Assembly (NCBI RefSeq): GCF_005869875.1
Contig: NZ_VAWG01000002.1
Coordinates: 1-64,000, forward strand
From: Paenibacillus pinistramenti
GTDB taxonomy: Bacteria; Bacillota; Bacilli; Paenibacillales; Paenibacillaceae
Reading direction: 5' to 3'
Length of the DNA: 64,000 nt
Part shown: piece by piece, positions 51,387 through 61,024 of the stretch
How positions within the stretch are numbered: position 1 is the stretch's first letter
How the letters are laid out: every line of letters starts with the position of its first letter
The notes under the pieces: model-generated
Seen by the model: only the letters and a program-made list of their open reading frames with translations
Told to the model about the DNA's origin: nothing
The model's database searches: none
Position numbers and translations under genes: made by a program

Positions 51387-52808
51387 ATGGTAGTAGGAGA
51401 CGCGTCTCTTGATATTGATACACTGGTCATTGGTGCTGGTCCCGGCGGTTATGTAGCGGCTATTAAAGCCGCTCAGCTCGGACAAAAGGTACTGATCGTT
51501 GAGAAAAATGAACTGGGCGGCGTTTGCTTGAACGTCGGCTGTATCCCTTCTAAAGCCTTGATCTCTGCAGCTCATCAATACGAGAATGCAACTCATGGCG
51601 ACGATTTCGGTATTTCCGCTGAGAACGTAAAAGTTGATTTCAGCAAAACTCAAGCGTTCAAGAACAAAGTCGTTAAGCAGTTGACCGGCGGCGTTGGCAG
51701 CCTGCTGAAAGGGAACAAAGTAGAAATTTTCCGAGGCGAATGCATGTTCATTAACGAATCGGAAGCTCGTTTGTTCAACGACAACGAAGCTCCTCGTTAC
51801 CGCTTCAAGCATTGCATTATCGCTACAGGTTCCCGTCCAATTGAGTTGAAAGCATTCCCGTTCGGCGGCCGTATCCTGTCCTCAACAGAAGCGTTGAGCC
51901 TGCCTGAGATTCCTAAGAGTCTCGTATTGATCGGCGGCGGCTACATCGGTGCAGAGCTTGGTCAAATGTATTCTAAATTCGGTACAAAAGTAACGATTAT
52001 CGAAGGCATGGACAGCATCCTGCCTGGTTTTGACAAGGACATGACCCGCCTTGTAGCGAAGAACATGGCCAAAACCAATATCGAAATCATTACTAACGCT
52101 AAAGCGGAAAGTGCTGAGCAGAACGATAAAGAAGTTACGGTTAAGTATTCCGTTAACGGCGAATCCAAAGAAATTACAGCAGACTATCTGCTTGTAACCG
52201 TTGGCCGCCGTCCTAACACAGATGGTGACTTCGGTCTTGAACTGGCTGGCGTAGAAGTAACAGACCGCGGTTTGATTAAAGTCGACCACCAGGGCCGTAC
52301 TTCCAACCCTAAAATCTTCGCAATTGGCGACGTTGTTCCAGGCCCTGCTCTGGCTCACAAATCTTCTTACGAAGGTAAAGTGGCTGCTGAAGCGATCTCC
52401 GGTCTTCCATCTGTTGTGGACTACAAAGCGATTCCGGCTGTATGCTTCACTGATCCGGAATGCGCAAGCGTAGGCTACACAGAATCTGAAGCGAAAGAGA
52501 AAGGCTACAAAGTCAAAGTCGGCAAATTCCCTTATGCGGGCAACGGCCGTGCTTTGTCTCTGAATCAGCCTGACGGCTTCGTGAAGATCGTAGCTAACGA
52601 AGAGAACAATGTGGTCATCGGTGCTCAGGTAGTGGGCGTTGAAGCTTCTAACTTGATCGCTGAGCTGGGCTTGGCAGTTGAGATGAGCGCAACGCTTGAC
52701 GATATTTCCTTGACGATCCATGCTCATCCTACTCTTGGTGAACTGGTTATGGAAACTGCAGAGCTTGTTGAAGGCCACCCAATCCACGTGTTGGCACCAA
52801 AAAAATAA
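51387..52808 (+). CDS. pdhD: Dihydrolipoamide dehydrogenase (E3)
   Basis: FAD- and NAD-dependent enzyme of 473 residues that reoxidises lipoamide. It has the FAD motif VIGAGPGGYVAAIKAAQ, the redox disulfide in GGVCLNVGCIPSKAL near residue 48, NAD motif IGGGYIGAELGQMYSKFG, the FAD-binding AIGDVVPGPALAHK and the dimer-interface catalytic HAHPTLGE. GTAAGTAATGG follows pdhC; the operon ends at a strong terminator. Confidence 0.98.
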   Translation: MVVGDASLDIDTLVIGAGPGGYVAAIKAAQLGQKVLIVEKNELGGVCLNVGCIPSKALISAAHQYENATHGDDFGISAENVKVDFSKTQAFKNKVVKQLTGGVGSLLKGNKVEIFRGECMFINESEARLFNDNEAPRYRFKHCIIATGSRPIELKAFPFGGRILSSTEALSLPEIPKSLVLIGGGYIGAELGQMYSKFGTKVTIIEGMDSILPGFDKDMTRLVAKNMAKTNIEIITNAKAESAEQNDKEVTVKYSVNGESKEITADYLLVTVGRRPNTDGDFGLELAGVEVTDRGLIKVDHQGRTSNPKIFAIGDVVPGPALAHKSSYEGKVAAEAISGLPSVVDYKAIPAVCFTDPECASVGYTESEAKEKGYKVKVGKFPYAGNGRALSLNQPDGFVKIVANEENNVVIGAQVVGVEASNLIAELGLAVEMSATLDDISLTIHAHPTLGELVMETAELVEGHPIHVLAPKK

Positions 52809-52832
52809 GCTGCAGAATCAAGATACACAAGG

Positions 52833-52866
52833 AGCGAGAACGTTTTGTTCTCGCTCTTTTTTTTTC
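52833..52866 (+). terminator. Intrinsic terminator of pdhABCD
   Basis: AGCGAGAAC at 52833-52841 pairs perfectly with GTTCTCGCT at 52847-52855, followed by a run of ten T. Confidence 0.96.
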
Positions 52867-52937
52867 TGTTTACTATTTAATATACAGAGCGTTTGTTACC
52901 CTGATAAAGGATTTGAATCCCTAAACCTGACGCGGGA

Positions 52938-52946
52938 TGATATAAT
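52938..52946 (+). promoter_or_regulatory. Extended -10 promoter of thyA-dfrA
   Basis: TGATATAAT, matching TGnTATAAT, sits 68 bases before the thyA start. Confidence 0.6.
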
Positions 52947-53014
52947 GTACGTTAAATATATTGCAGTATTGCTATCGTTGCAGGCTGCAGCATAATGAGG
53001 AGCAGGAGACTTTA

Positions 53015-53809
53015 ATGAAAGCATATTTGGAGTTATTGCAAGATATTCTCGACCATGGCACGAAAAAGGAAGATCGGACAGGAACCGGCACTTTATCCGT
53101 CTTCGGCCGCCAGCTGCGGTTTGATCTCAGCCAAGGGTTCCCTCTTGTAACCACAAAGCGGATTCATCTGAAATCGGTGATTCACGAGCTGCTTTGGTTT
53201 CTGAAGGGAGATACCAACACCTCTTACCTCAAAGAGAACGGGGTATCGATCTGGGACGAGTGGGCGGATGAGAATGGCGAGCTTGGTCCGGTGTACGGGT
53301 CACAGTGGCGCACCTGGCAGGCGCCTGACGGCCGCAAGATTGACCAGATTGCAGCGCTGATCGAGGGCATCAAGAAGAATCCGGATTCACGCCGTCATCT
53401 TGTCAGTGCCTGGAACGTAGCTGAAATTGATCAAATGAAGCTGCCGCCCTGCCATTTTGTTTTTCAGTTTTATGTCGCAGACGGCAAGCTGTCCTGCATG
53501 CTGACCATGCGTTCGGTCGATACGTTCCTTGGTCTGCCGTTTAATATTGCCAGCTATGCACTGCTGACGCATATGGTCGCCCAGCAGTGTGACCTCGAAG
53601 TCGGAGAGTTTATCTGGTCCGGCGGAGACGTTCATATTTACCTGAACCATCTGGAGCAGGTAAGAACGCAGCTTTCCAGGGAACCGTTTGAGTCGCCTAA
53701 GCTTATGATAAAGCGGAAGCCGAACTCTATTTTTGATTATAAATATGAGGATTTCGAGTTTGTTAATTATCAGCATCATCCGGGGATTAAAGCGCCGGTG
53801 GCCATCTAG
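53015..53809 (+). CDS. thyA: Thymidylate synthase
   Basis: Converts dUMP to dTMP with methylenetetrahydrofolate. The 264-residue length is that of the short, E. coli-type ThyA. Motifs: [35 protein letters not shown], the catalytic Cys in [12 protein letters not shown] near residue 147, [17 protein letters not shown] and the C-terminal APVAI. AGGAG lies 9 bases before ATG 53015. Paired with dfrA, which regenerates the folate it oxidises. Confidence 0.98.
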   Translation: MKAYLELLQDILDHGTKKEDRTGTGTLSVFGRQLRFDLSQGFPLVTTKRIHLKSVIHELLWFLKGDTNTSYLKENGVSIWDEWADENGELGPVYGSQWRTWQAPDGRKIDQIAALIEGIKKNPDSRRHLVSAWNVAEIDQMKLPPCHFVFQFYVADGKLSCMLTMRSVDTFLGLPFNIASYALLTHMVAQQCDLEVGEFIWSGGDVHIYLNHLEQVRTQLSREPFESPKLMIKRKPNSIFDYKYEDFEFVNYQHHPGIKAPVAI

Positions 53810-53823
53810 CGGAGGTTGAAGCA

Positions 53824-54312
53824 ATGAGCATTACGTTGATATGGGCGATGGCTGAAGGCGGTATTATCGGAAGAAATAATGCTTTGCCTTGGCGTCTGCC
53901 TGCAGATATGGCTTTCTTTAAAGCACAGACAATGGGGAAAACCGTGCTGATGGGACGCAGAACCTGGGAATCCATGAACGCCAGACCACTGCCAAATCGT
54001 CTAAATGTTGTGCTTACCCGCGATAAAGCGTTTAAGGCGGAAGGCGCTGAAGTCATTCATACGTTTGAAGAAGCTTTGAAATATGCGGAGCAGGGAGAAT
54101 TAATGGTTATTGGCGGCGCCGAAATCTTCAAATACTTTTTGCCGATTGCCGACAGACTGCTGGTTACCATTATTAACGAGTCCTTCGAGGGCGACGTGGT
54201 TATTCCGGAGTTTGACTGGGACCAGTTCCGCGTTGTGGAAGAGCAGCAGGGCGTACGTGATGAGAAAAATCCGTACAAATACAAGTTCGTCACGTATGAA
54301 CGTTCGAAATGA
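53824..54312 (+). CDS. dfrA: Dihydrofolate reductase
   Basis: Reduces dihydrofolate to tetrahydrofolate with NADPH (162 residues). Motifs: IWAMAEGGIIGRNNALPW, the catalytic Asp in LPADMAFFKAQT, VLMGRRTWESM, and the NADPH-binding LMVIGGAEIFKYFLP. It follows thyA by 14 bases in the usual thyA-dfrA pair. GGAGG lies 6-10 bases before the ATG. Sometimes named folA. Confidence 0.97.
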   Translation: MSITLIWAMAEGGIIGRNNALPWRLPADMAFFKAQTMGKTVLMGRRTWESMNARPLPNRLNVVLTRDKAFKAEGAEVIHTFEEALKYAEQGELMVIGGAEIFKYFLPIADRLLVTIINESFEGDVVIPEFDWDQFRVVEEQQGVRDEKNPYKYKFVTYERSK

Positions 54313-54431
54313 CATGTATAAAAGTACAAATAATTCACCTATAAGTCCATTAAAATGCTGACATATGCGGTGATAAACTATTTGAAACATGAACAAGAGT
54401 AAGGATAACGAAGCAGACTGGGGGAATGGTT

Positions 54432-55919
54432 ATGTCTACACCTACGGGTTTTATGGAATTTAAGCGCCAGCTTCCGGGCGATCGTAGTCCTGCGGAGCGG
54501 ATTAAGGATTGGAAAGAGTTCCACGATCATATGTCAGAGGAAGAACTTCGTACACAGGGTGCACGCTGCATGGACTGCGGTACGCCATACTGTCACACAG
54601 GTATTGATATGACAGGCGGCACATCGGGATGCCCGGTGCACAACTTAATTCCGGAATGGAACAATCTGGTCTATCGCGGGCTTTGGAGAGAGGCTTTAGA
54701 CCGTCTTCATAAGACGAACAATTTCCCTGAATTTACGGGCCGGATCTGTCCGGCACCATGTGAAGGGTCCTGTACGGTTGGTTTGATTGGACAGCCTGTT
54801 ACGATCAAGACAATTGAAGAAGCGATTATTGAAAAAGGCTTTGAGGAAGGCTGGGTTGTTCCCGAGCCTCCTGAGAAACGGACCGGACGCCGCGTAGCGG
54901 TTGTCGGCTCAGGCCCAGCCGGACTGGCTGCGGCAGCCCAGCTTAACAAAGCTGGCCATCTGGTAACGGTTTATGAACGTTCTGACCGTGTCGGCGGACT
55001 TCTCACCTATGGAATTCCAAACATGAAGCTGGACAAAGGTATTGTTGAACGCCGGGTGAAGCTGCTGGAAGCAGAGGGGATCACGTTTGTTACGAACACC
55101 GAAATCGGCAAAGACATTCCGGCTCAGCAGCTGGTTGACGATTATGATGCAGTCGTGTTGTGCGGCGGCGCAACGAAGCCTCGTGAATTCAATATTGAAG
55201 GAAGCGACCTGAACGGTGTTGAATATGCAATGCCATACCTGAACGGTACAATTAAGAGCTACCTGGACAGCAATCTGGAAGACGGTCAATACTTGTCAGC
55301 AGATGGCAAGGACGTCATCGTTATTGGCGGCGGCGACACCGGTTCCGACTGCGTAGCGACTGCTCTGCGCCATGGCTGCAACAGCGTAACCCAATTTGGC
55401 ACTCACGCTAAAGCGCCTCTGGAACGCGACCCGATCCAGAACCCTTGGCCGCAGTTCCCGAATGTGTATACGCTGGACTACGCACATCAGGAAGCGAAAG
55501 CGGTGTTCGGCAGCGATCCGCGCGAGTTCTCAATCATGACCACCAAATTTGTGGGCGACGAGAACGGCAATCTCAAGGAGCTGCATACGATTCAAATTGA
55601 ACGTATTGTGGACGAAACTGGCCGTAAAATTTATCAGCCGATTCCAGGTACGGAGCGCGTTTTCCCGGCTCAGCTGGCTTTGATTGCGATCGGTTTTGAC
55701 GGGCCTGAGCAAACGCTTGTTGAACAGCTGGAATTGGAAACCGACCGCAGATCTAACGTTAAGGCGAAATACGGCAAGTTTGTGACGAACAATGAGAAGG
55801 TCTTTGCTGCAGGGGATATGCGCCGCGGTCAAAGCCTGGTCGTTTGGGCGATCAACGAAGGCCGTGAAGCAGCTCGTGAAGTAGATAAATTCCTGATGGG
55901 TGCAACAGTTCTTGCTTAA
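54432..55919 (+). CDS. gltD: Glutamate synthase small subunit, stand-alone
   Basis: NADPH-dependent FAD/Fe-S flavoprotein of 495 residues that resembles GltD. N-terminal Fe-S cysteines appear in [25 protein letters not shown] and CPAPCEGSC, with FAD motif [26 protein letters not shown] and NADPH motif [11 protein letters not shown]. No large subunit (gltA/gltB) is adjacent, so it either works with a distant one or acts as a GltD-like oxidoreductase. I use ATG 54432 because GGGGG lies 7 bases before it and touches the alternative ATG 54426. Confidence 0.93.
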   Translation: MSTPTGFMEFKRQLPGDRSPAERIKDWKEFHDHMSEEELRTQGARCMDCGTPYCHTGIDMTGGTSGCPVHNLIPEWNNLVYRGLWREALDRLHKTNNFPEFTGRICPAPCEGSCTVGLIGQPVTIKTIEEAIIEKGFEEGWVVPEPPEKRTGRRVAVVGSGPAGLAAAAQLNKAGHLVTVYERSDRVGGLLTYGIPNMKLDKGIVERRVKLLEAEGITFVTNTEIGKDIPAQQLVDDYDAVVLCGGATKPREFNIEGSDLNGVEYAMPYLNGTIKSYLDSNLEDGQYLSADGKDVIVIGGGDTGSDCVATALRHGCNSVTQFGTHAKAPLERDPIQNPWPQFPNVYTLDYAHQEAKAVFGSDPREFSIMTTKFVGDENGNLKELHTIQIERIVDETGRKIYQPIPGTERVFPAQLALIAIGFDGPEQTLVEQLELETDRRSNVKAKYGKFVTNNEKVFAAGDMRRGQSLVVWAINEGREAAREVDKFLMGATVLA

Positions 55920-55965
55920 TTGAAGTTGCAGCAATCCTAATGATCATCATTATTTATGGTTTACA

Positions 55966-56003
55966 GAGGCCAGAATCATCTTCGGGTGATTCCGGCCTTT
56001 TTT
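55966..56003 (+). terminator. Intrinsic terminator of gltD
   Basis: AGGCCAGAATCATC pairs with GGTGATTCCGGCCT around TTCG, followed by TTTTT. It shows that in-frame codons upstream of 56100 are not the topB start. Confidence 0.92.
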
Positions 56004-56021
56004 CTATACTCAGCAAAATTA

Positions 56022-56030
56022 TGTTATAAT
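56022..56030 (+). promoter_or_regulatory. Extended -10 promoter of topB
   Basis: TGTTATAAT fits the TGnTATAAT form. Transcription would start near 56037, leaving a leader of about 78 bases before topB. Confidence 0.65.
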
Positions 56031-56042
56031 AGAGTTAATGGT

Positions 56043-56107
56043 AGAAAAGGACTTTCGCCGGGTCACATCAGAGCTGGCGGAGGTCCTTTCTTCTCGAGAG
56101 AAAGGAG
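56043..56107 (+). promoter_or_regulatory. topB leader with competing hairpins, one sequestering the ribosome binding site
   Basis: Segment 56083-56094 (GTCCTTTCTTCT) can pair either upstream with AAAGGAC at 56046-56052 (plus CGCC/GGCG inside) or downstream with GAGAGAAAGGA at 56097-56107, which contains the topB ribosome binding site AAAGGAG. The two structures exclude each other. No known riboswitch class is recognised. Confidence 0.65.
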
Positions 56108-56114
56108 AATGGGT

Positions 56115-58376
56115 TTGAAGACGCTCGTTATAGCAGAGAAACCGGACATGGGACGGACAATTGGCAAGGTCATTGAACCGCGGGCCAAGAATAACCGAGT
56201 CTATCTGGAGGGCGACAACTATATTATTACCTGGGCGATCGGGCATCTGCTGGAGCTGGCTGAGCCGGACGCTTATGATCCGAAGTACAAGAAGTGGAAT
56301 TTTAACGACCTGCCCATTTTGCCGGAGCAGTTCCGTATTGTACCGAACCCGAGAACGAAGGACCAGCTGAAGACGATTGGAGAACTGGCCAAGCGCTGCG
56401 ACCGGATCATTAATGCCTGCGACGCCGGGCGGGAAGGGCAGTATATTTTTGCATTGATCCAGCAGCAGCTCAAGCTGAAGCAGCCCGTTCAGCGGCTGTG
56501 GATTTCGGATTTGACCTCTGAAAGTATTGCCAAAGGCTTCAGCGGCTTACGGGATGGCCATGAATTTGATAATTTGACGCTTGCGGCCAGGGCCAGAAGT
56601 GAAGCTGACTGGCTGGTTGGGATGAACGCCTCACGGGCGTTTACGACCAAACACCGCGAGCTCCTGTCCGTGGGGCGGGTACAAACCCCGGTGCTTGCGC
56701 TGATCTATGACCGGCAAATCGAGATTGAACAGTTTGATTCGCAGATTTTTTATGAGATTAAGGCGGTATTTCAGCAGGGAGAACGTACATATACCGGTAC
56801 GTGGCAGGGAGACAGGCTGACGGACGCGGACAAAGCGGCGGCAATCGCTGACAAGGTTCGGAAGCAGGAAGGCAGCATCAAGCAGTACGAGGTTAAAGAG
56901 ACGAAAGAATATCCTTACCGGCTGTACGACCTGACTCTGCTGCAGCGTGAGGCGAACGCCAAATACGGCTTCTCAGCCAAGAAGACGCTCGACATCGCGC
57001 AGGCGCTGTATGAACGGCATAAAGTGATTACGTATCCGCGGACGAACTCCAACTACGTTACCGAGCAGAATATCGACGGCATGCACAAAGCGCTTCATAT
57101 GCTGAAATCAACTCCGTACAAAGAGCTTGCAGAAGGCGCAGAACCTGGCAGAATCCATAAAAATAATAAAGCGGTCTGCAACCCGGAGCGGGTTGAGGAC
57201 CACCATGCCATCCTGCCGACCCTGAAGCGTCCTCCTGTATTAAGCAAAGAAGAACAGCAGATTTATGATCTGGTGATTCGGCGGTTTCTGTCCCATTTCT
57301 ATTCGCCAGCGGAATATAAACAGCATACGCTGTTTACTTTGGTGCAGGAGGAAACCTTTAAGACCAATGTCAAAGAGCTGCTCTCGCCGGGCTGGAAAAT
57401 CTGCCAGAATGATGAGGCGGCAGGCTCTTCAAGCGGCAGGGGAAGAAAGAAAGATGAAGAGGAAACCGAGGAAGAGCTGGTGAACGAGCCTTTTTCCATT
57501 GATTCGGATCGTCCAGTTCAGTGCAAGAAGGCAGATGCCAAAGAGAAGGCGACCAAACCACCGAAAGCCTACACGGAAGGCACACTGCTCAAGGCCATGG
57601 AAAGTGCGGGCAAACAGCTGGAGAATGATGAGCTTCGTGAAGTAATGAAGGATGCCGGGCTCGGGACACCGGCGACCCGCGCAGCGACGATCGAACGGCT
57701 GAAGAAAGTCGGCTATATTGCGATGCAGGGGAAGAAGATTACCGTCACTCAGAAGGGCCGGACGGCTATTGAGCTTATCCGTAAAGCAGGCGTCGAGTTG
57801 CTCACCTCTCCTGAAATGACCGGCCAGTGGGAGCGCAGGCTGAACCAGATCTCCAAAGGCGAAGCCGCGGCAGAAAAATTCATGGACAACGTTAAACGGT
57901 TCACGGTCTCCATTGTAGACAAAGTGCGGACGCAGCAGAAGGCAGATGCTTCCCTGTTTGAAGGCCGGCAAAATGCAGCCAAGCGCGGCGGAACCGGCGC
58001 AAGGAGGACGAGGACCGCAGAAGGTGCAGCAGAAGGCGCAGGCACGGCGCAGGCCGTCAAAACGCGGGTCAAACCGGCTGCTGCGGAAGGCACTGGTGCA
58101 AGGGAGATCCTGGGGACCTGTCCCCGGCCTGGCTGCGGCGGCCAGCTGATTGAGGGACGCAAAGGGTATGGGTGTACGCATTTTAAACAGGGCTGCGGGT
58201 TTGTGGTCTGGAAGGATTTTGCGGGAAAAAGCGTGAGCAAGCCGATGCTGAATGCCCTCGTCCAAAAAGGCCAAACTCAGCTGCTCACGTTCAAAAGTGA
58301 AACAGGTGAAGAATTCAAGGGCCGAATGATCCTTGCTGATGCCAGTTCAGGCCGGCTTAGTCTGCAGCGGGAATAA
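56115..58376 (+). CDS. topB: DNA topoisomerase III (type IA)
   Basis: Type IA topoisomerase of 753 residues that decatenates single-stranded junctions. Toprim motif: LVIAEKPDMGRTIGKV at the start and NACDAGREGQYIF near 107; catalytic Tyr in VITYPRTNSNYV near 312; an acidic loop (DEEETEEELV) interrupts the middle; the C-terminal part has a basic, Ala/Thr-rich linker and a Cys4 zinc-ribbon-like unit (CPRPGCGGQLI ... CTHFKQGCGFVVW). TTG 56115 is 7 bases after AGGAG; ATG 56109 touches that site and is unlikely. The leader suggests regulated translation. Confidence 0.96.
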   Translation: MKTLVIAEKPDMGRTIGKVIEPRAKNNRVYLEGDNYIITWAIGHLLELAEPDAYDPKYKKWNFNDLPILPEQFRIVPNPRTKDQLKTIGELAKRCDRIINACDAGREGQYIFALIQQQLKLKQPVQRLWISDLTSESIAKGFSGLRDGHEFDNLTLAARARSEADWLVGMNASRAFTTKHRELLSVGRVQTPVLALIYDRQIEIEQFDSQIFYEIKAVFQQGERTYTGTWQGDRLTDADKAAAIADKVRKQEGSIKQYEVKETKEYPYRLYDLTLLQREANAKYGFSAKKTLDIAQALYERHKVITYPRTNSNYVTEQNIDGMHKALHMLKSTPYKELAEGAEPGRIHKNNKAVCNPERVEDHHAILPTLKRPPVLSKEEQQIYDLVIRRFLSHFYSPAEYKQHTLFTLVQEETFKTNVKELLSPGWKICQNDEAAGSSSGRGRKKDEEETEEELVNEPFSIDSDRPVQCKKADAKEKATKPPKAYTEGTLLKAMESAGKQLENDELREVMKDAGLGTPATRAATIERLKKVGYIAMQGKKITVTQKGRTAIELIRKAGVELLTSPEMTGQWERRLNQISKGEAAAEKFMDNVKRFTVSIVDKVRTQQKADASLFEGRQNAAKRGGTGARRTRTAEGAAEGAGTAQAVKTRVKPAAAEGTGAREILGTCPRPGCGGQLIEGRKGYGCTHFKQGCGFVVWKDFAGKSVSKPMLNALVQKGQTQLLTFKSETGEEFKGRMILADASSGRLSLQRE

Positions 58377-58458
58377 CGGAGGCTTTTGCGTACACTCCCT
58401 AATATAAGGGTAAACTATACATCATCATTTCATGTCACGAGCAGAGCCAGGAGGAACG

Positions 58459-58998
58459 ATGAGAAGAGAAACCACACAAGTGCCATTCGGGTATGAGCGG
58501 CCGGAGCGGACGGTTAAAGGCGTGCTTGTCTTCTATGACAGCTTTGAACAGATTTCGGAGCCTGAGCTGGAGATGGCGCTGGCAACCGCCAGAGCACGAT
58601 TGTTTACCAAGCTGGTACTCTATCCGCTGCATGAAGAAACCTTAAGAAGGATGTCAAAGGAACCCGTATCTGCTTATCACAAACGGGAGAAGCAGCTGAT
58701 CGCCTGGAAGCAGGAGTCCGGCAGCTCGCTGGTGACGCTCGAAAGCTGGGAAGGCAGGCGCAAGAAGTATACGCCGTTTGAGGCGGCTGTCAGACATCTT
58801 GAGGAAATATACGGTCATCCGTTATTTCTGTACATGACTCCGGACATGGCTGTGAAGCTGGCCGGCTATTCCACTTTTGAAGAGATCATTACGAGGGTGA
58901 GATTGATCCTGTCCAGCAGGCCGCAAATGCTGCATCCGGTATTGGAGAAGTTCAAGCACCGCTGGGATGTGGCAAATGAGCCGGATTCGGCAGACTGA
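58459..58998 (+). CDS. Conserved hypothetical protein (possible nucleotidyltransferase-like fold)
   Basis: A 179-residue protein I do not recognise. Its start, KGVLVFYDSFEQISEPELEM, and the strand KLVLYPLHEET vaguely recall the cytidylyltransferase-like fold, but the H-x-G-H signature is absent. It has mixed alpha/beta character and no TM or signal. AGGAGG lies 4 bases before ATG 58459, a short but plausible gap; an in-frame ATG at 58432 has no site. It lies 82 bases after topB without an obvious terminator, so read-through is possible. Confidence 0.7.
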   Translation: MRRETTQVPFGYERPERTVKGVLVFYDSFEQISEPELEMALATARARLFTKLVLYPLHEETLRRMSKEPVSAYHKREKQLIAWKQESGSSLVTLESWEGRRKKYTPFEAAVRHLEEIYGHPLFLYMTPDMAVKLAGYSTFEEIITRVRLILSSRPQMLHPVLEKFKHRWDVANEPDSAD

Positions 58999-59087
58999 TC
59001 TCTGCAGCTGGGGCTGAGTGTCTGTGACTGGCGGACGGGGCGGAAGAATGGCGGGTCAGGACACGCTTTGAAGAAGGATTCAACATA

Positions 59088-59112
59088 AAAGGAGCCTTAT
59101 AGGCTCCTTTTA
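59088..59112. terminator. Terminator overlapping the 3' end of the HAD gene
   Basis: AAAAGGAGCC at 59088-59097 pairs perfectly with GGCTCCTTTT at 59103-59112. The minus-strand stop codon of the HAD gene (59097-59099) sits at the top of the stem, an economical arrangement. Confidence 0.88.
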
Positions 59113-59864
59113 TGTTTGGAAGTGATATTCTCTGCAATCACATCTGCCACCTCTACAAGTGAGGAAACGGTGTACATGGTGGTGTTCTTTGCCGGCTTCA
59201 GTTCAATAATATTATAAACCCACTCATCAGGCTGCTTGATATAAATGCTGTTAATTCCAGCTTTGATGGCGGGCTCAATATCCGTACGCAGGCTGTTTCC
59301 GATCATCCATGTGCGGCTGCGGTCAAATTGATGGTTCGAAATAATCTCTTCCAGCGCTTCAACATTTTTATGCTGGCGGATGTAGATCCGGTCCTCAAAA
59401 TAGACATCCAGCTTCATTTGATCGATTTTACGCTGCTGAATCGCTGTTTCACCGCCGGTATATAAATATAGATCGTGGCCTTGTGCCTTTAGGACATCCA
59501 GCGTTTCGATCATGCCCGGATAAGGTTCGACCAGCTGTTCATAAACACTGAGACCAAGCTTCGAAATCCGCGCTTCTTCCATTTGGCTGGAGGGATGCCC
59601 GAGCAGCGAGGCGAAATAACGGTAGGTCTCGACCAGCGAATGGGGAAAATGATGGCTGGCAAAGCCGACCTGCTGCACGCCGGCCACGTCGATCTCAATT
59701 TGCTTCGCGCGGATTTCTTCTGCCGTCAGTCTGTCTTCTCCGAGCATGACCTGCAGCAGCCGTGTGAATTCATCGAGAACCGCTTCAAAATACTTATTGC
59801 AATAAATCAGGGTATCATCAAGATCAAAGATAATGTGCTGATGAAGATGGGAATTATTTGCCAC
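59097..59864 (-). CDS. HAD family hydrolase
   Basis: A 255-residue HAD phosphatase. Motif I: IFDLDDTLIYCNKYF near residue 12; a helical cap; motif II LYLYTGGE; motif IV WMIGNSLRTDIEPAIKAG near 190. The substrate is unknown. It starts at GTG 59864, 9 bases after AAAGGAG, and its stop lies in a terminator. It faces the upstream ArsR-type gene with a 55-base gap and may share transcription with it. Confidence 0.88.
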   Translation of the reverse strand: MANNSHLHQHIIFDLDDTLIYCNKYFEAVLDEFTRLLQVMLGEDRLTAEEIRAKQIEIDVAGVQQVGFASHHFPHSLVETYRYFASLLGHPSSQMEEARISKLGLSVYEQLVEPYPGMIETLDVLKAQGHDLYLYTGGETAIQQRKIDQMKLDVYFEDRIYIRQHKNVEALEEIISNHQFDRSRTWMIGNSLRTDIEPAIKAGINSIYIKQPDEWVYNIIELKPAKNTTMYTVSSLVEVADVIAENITSKHKRSL

Positions 59865-59919
59865 TCAAGCCACTCCTTTATGATGCATGTAATGCGCAGG
59901 CGCTGATGATCTGGAATTA

Positions 59920-60849
59920 TTATACCCGAATATAGGATTCAAGAAAAATCTGCAGGTCCGCAATCCCGTCTTTGCGCAAGCTGTACGTTTCATGCTGATT
60001 CTCCACCTGGTTCACATCCAGATGAATCAGCAGCAGGCCCGCTACCCTTAGGAGCATCAAATGGTGGGTCAGTGTATCGGACAGATCAGGCAGCTGTTTC
60101 TTCATTTCAGAGAAGGAGAGGGGACCCTGTTCGGATATAAACCGGAGCAGGTTCAGGCGCAGCGGATCGGCCAATGCCCTGGTCATGCGGAGCAGGAGAT
60201 TGGGCGGCTGGCCTTCTTTCTCTGGGAAATCAATCGGATATTGAAGCACCAGCAGACGGTGATAGAAGCAGTATGTATTTAAGGGACGAAGATGAAGCGT
60301 CGGCAGCAGGACAACCTGATCGATCGGAAGATGCTCGCCTACACGGATGCCGCTTGTTGAAATTTCAATCAGATCGGCCGGCTCCATTTTATCCTCAAGC
60401 GTCTTCTTCTCCAGAACGTCCTCACGCAGATAATGCTCATGTTCAAGCTCCACATCTTTAAAATAGCGCTTATACCAAATCCGGAGCAGCGGAGTATAAC
60501 GTTCCCGCACCTGCTCGATCTCCTCATGGCTCAAATGCGGCAGCAGCTCCAAAGCTTCATGATGGACTTGGCGGGCATCGCTGAATTCCAGATGATCCAG
60601 AAAGTCAGGAATCCGCATCTTGGGCTTGCGTTGAATCACCCATGACAGAAGAATATCGAAGTCTGAGAACTTCCAGAGGGCGGTATCCTTGAACATCTCC
60701 GCTTCTTCCAGTGACAGTCTGCTCCGGGATTCATCCAGCCAGTCCTGGCCTAAATCGAGGTTGTTGATCCAGCGGGGATTGCTGAAGATGATGAAGCTGT
60801 TCAGAAATTCATAGATCGAGGAAACGTCCACCCTTACCTTAAAGGACAT
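59920..60849 (-). CDS. ArsR-type winged-helix transcriptional regulator
   Basis: A 309-residue DNA-binding protein. The C-terminal 90 residues are an ArsR-like winged helix (RALADPLRLNLLRFISEQ, LSFSEMKKQLPDLSDTLTHHLMLLRVAGLL). The N-terminal 200 residues are a long, charged effector region of a kind common in Paenibacillus regulators but without a recognised motif. ATG 60849 has GGGAGG 10 bases upstream. It is divergent from the MFS gene, with only 175 bases between their starts, and probably regulates it. Confidence 0.85.
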   Translation of the reverse strand: MSFKVRVDVSSIYEFLNSFIIFSNPRWINNLDLGQDWLDESRSRLSLEEAEMFKDTALWKFSDFDILLSWVIQRKPKMRIPDFLDHLEFSDARQVHHEALELLPHLSHEEIEQVRERYTPLLRIWYKRYFKDVELEHEHYLREDVLEKKTLEDKMEPADLIEISTSGIRVGEHLPIDQVVLLPTLHLRPLNTYCFYHRLLVLQYPIDFPEKEGQPPNLLLRMTRALADPLRLNLLRFISEQGPLSFSEMKKQLPDLSDTLTHHLMLLRVAGLLLIHLDVNQVENQHETYSLRKDGIADLQIFLESYIRV

Positions 60850-60910
60850 GACTGAAATACCTCCCGGTATGAAATAAGAAATGACGGTTTAGCACTATTT
60901 TCATTATGGC

Positions 60911-60939
60911 TTGTTCATTTCGGGCTTGTCCACTATAAT
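60911..60939 (+). promoter_or_regulatory. Promoter of the MFS gene
   Basis: TTGTTC at 60911-60916 and TATAAT at 60934-60939 are 17 bases apart; the likely target of the divergent ArsR-type regulator. Confidence 0.65.
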
Positions 60940-61024
60940 GTTTAGGTTTGAATCATTTTTGCCGCTCTGCTGGCTGAGCCGTTTGGCTGACCGGTGCGGT
61001 TTTGAATTATTGGAGGTTATGCAA

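Noticed and set aside
48306-52787. Several long minus-strand frames opposite pdhA, pdhB, pdhC and pdhD
   Set aside because: They mirror the strong codon bias of the pdh genes and have no start signals or recognisable domains.
55956-56114. N-terminal extension of topB
   Set aside because: It would run through the gltD terminator and the topB promoter.
58435-58632. Minus-strand frame opposite the hypothetical gene after topB
   Set aside because: Short, no start signal, and the plus-strand gene has AGGAGG.
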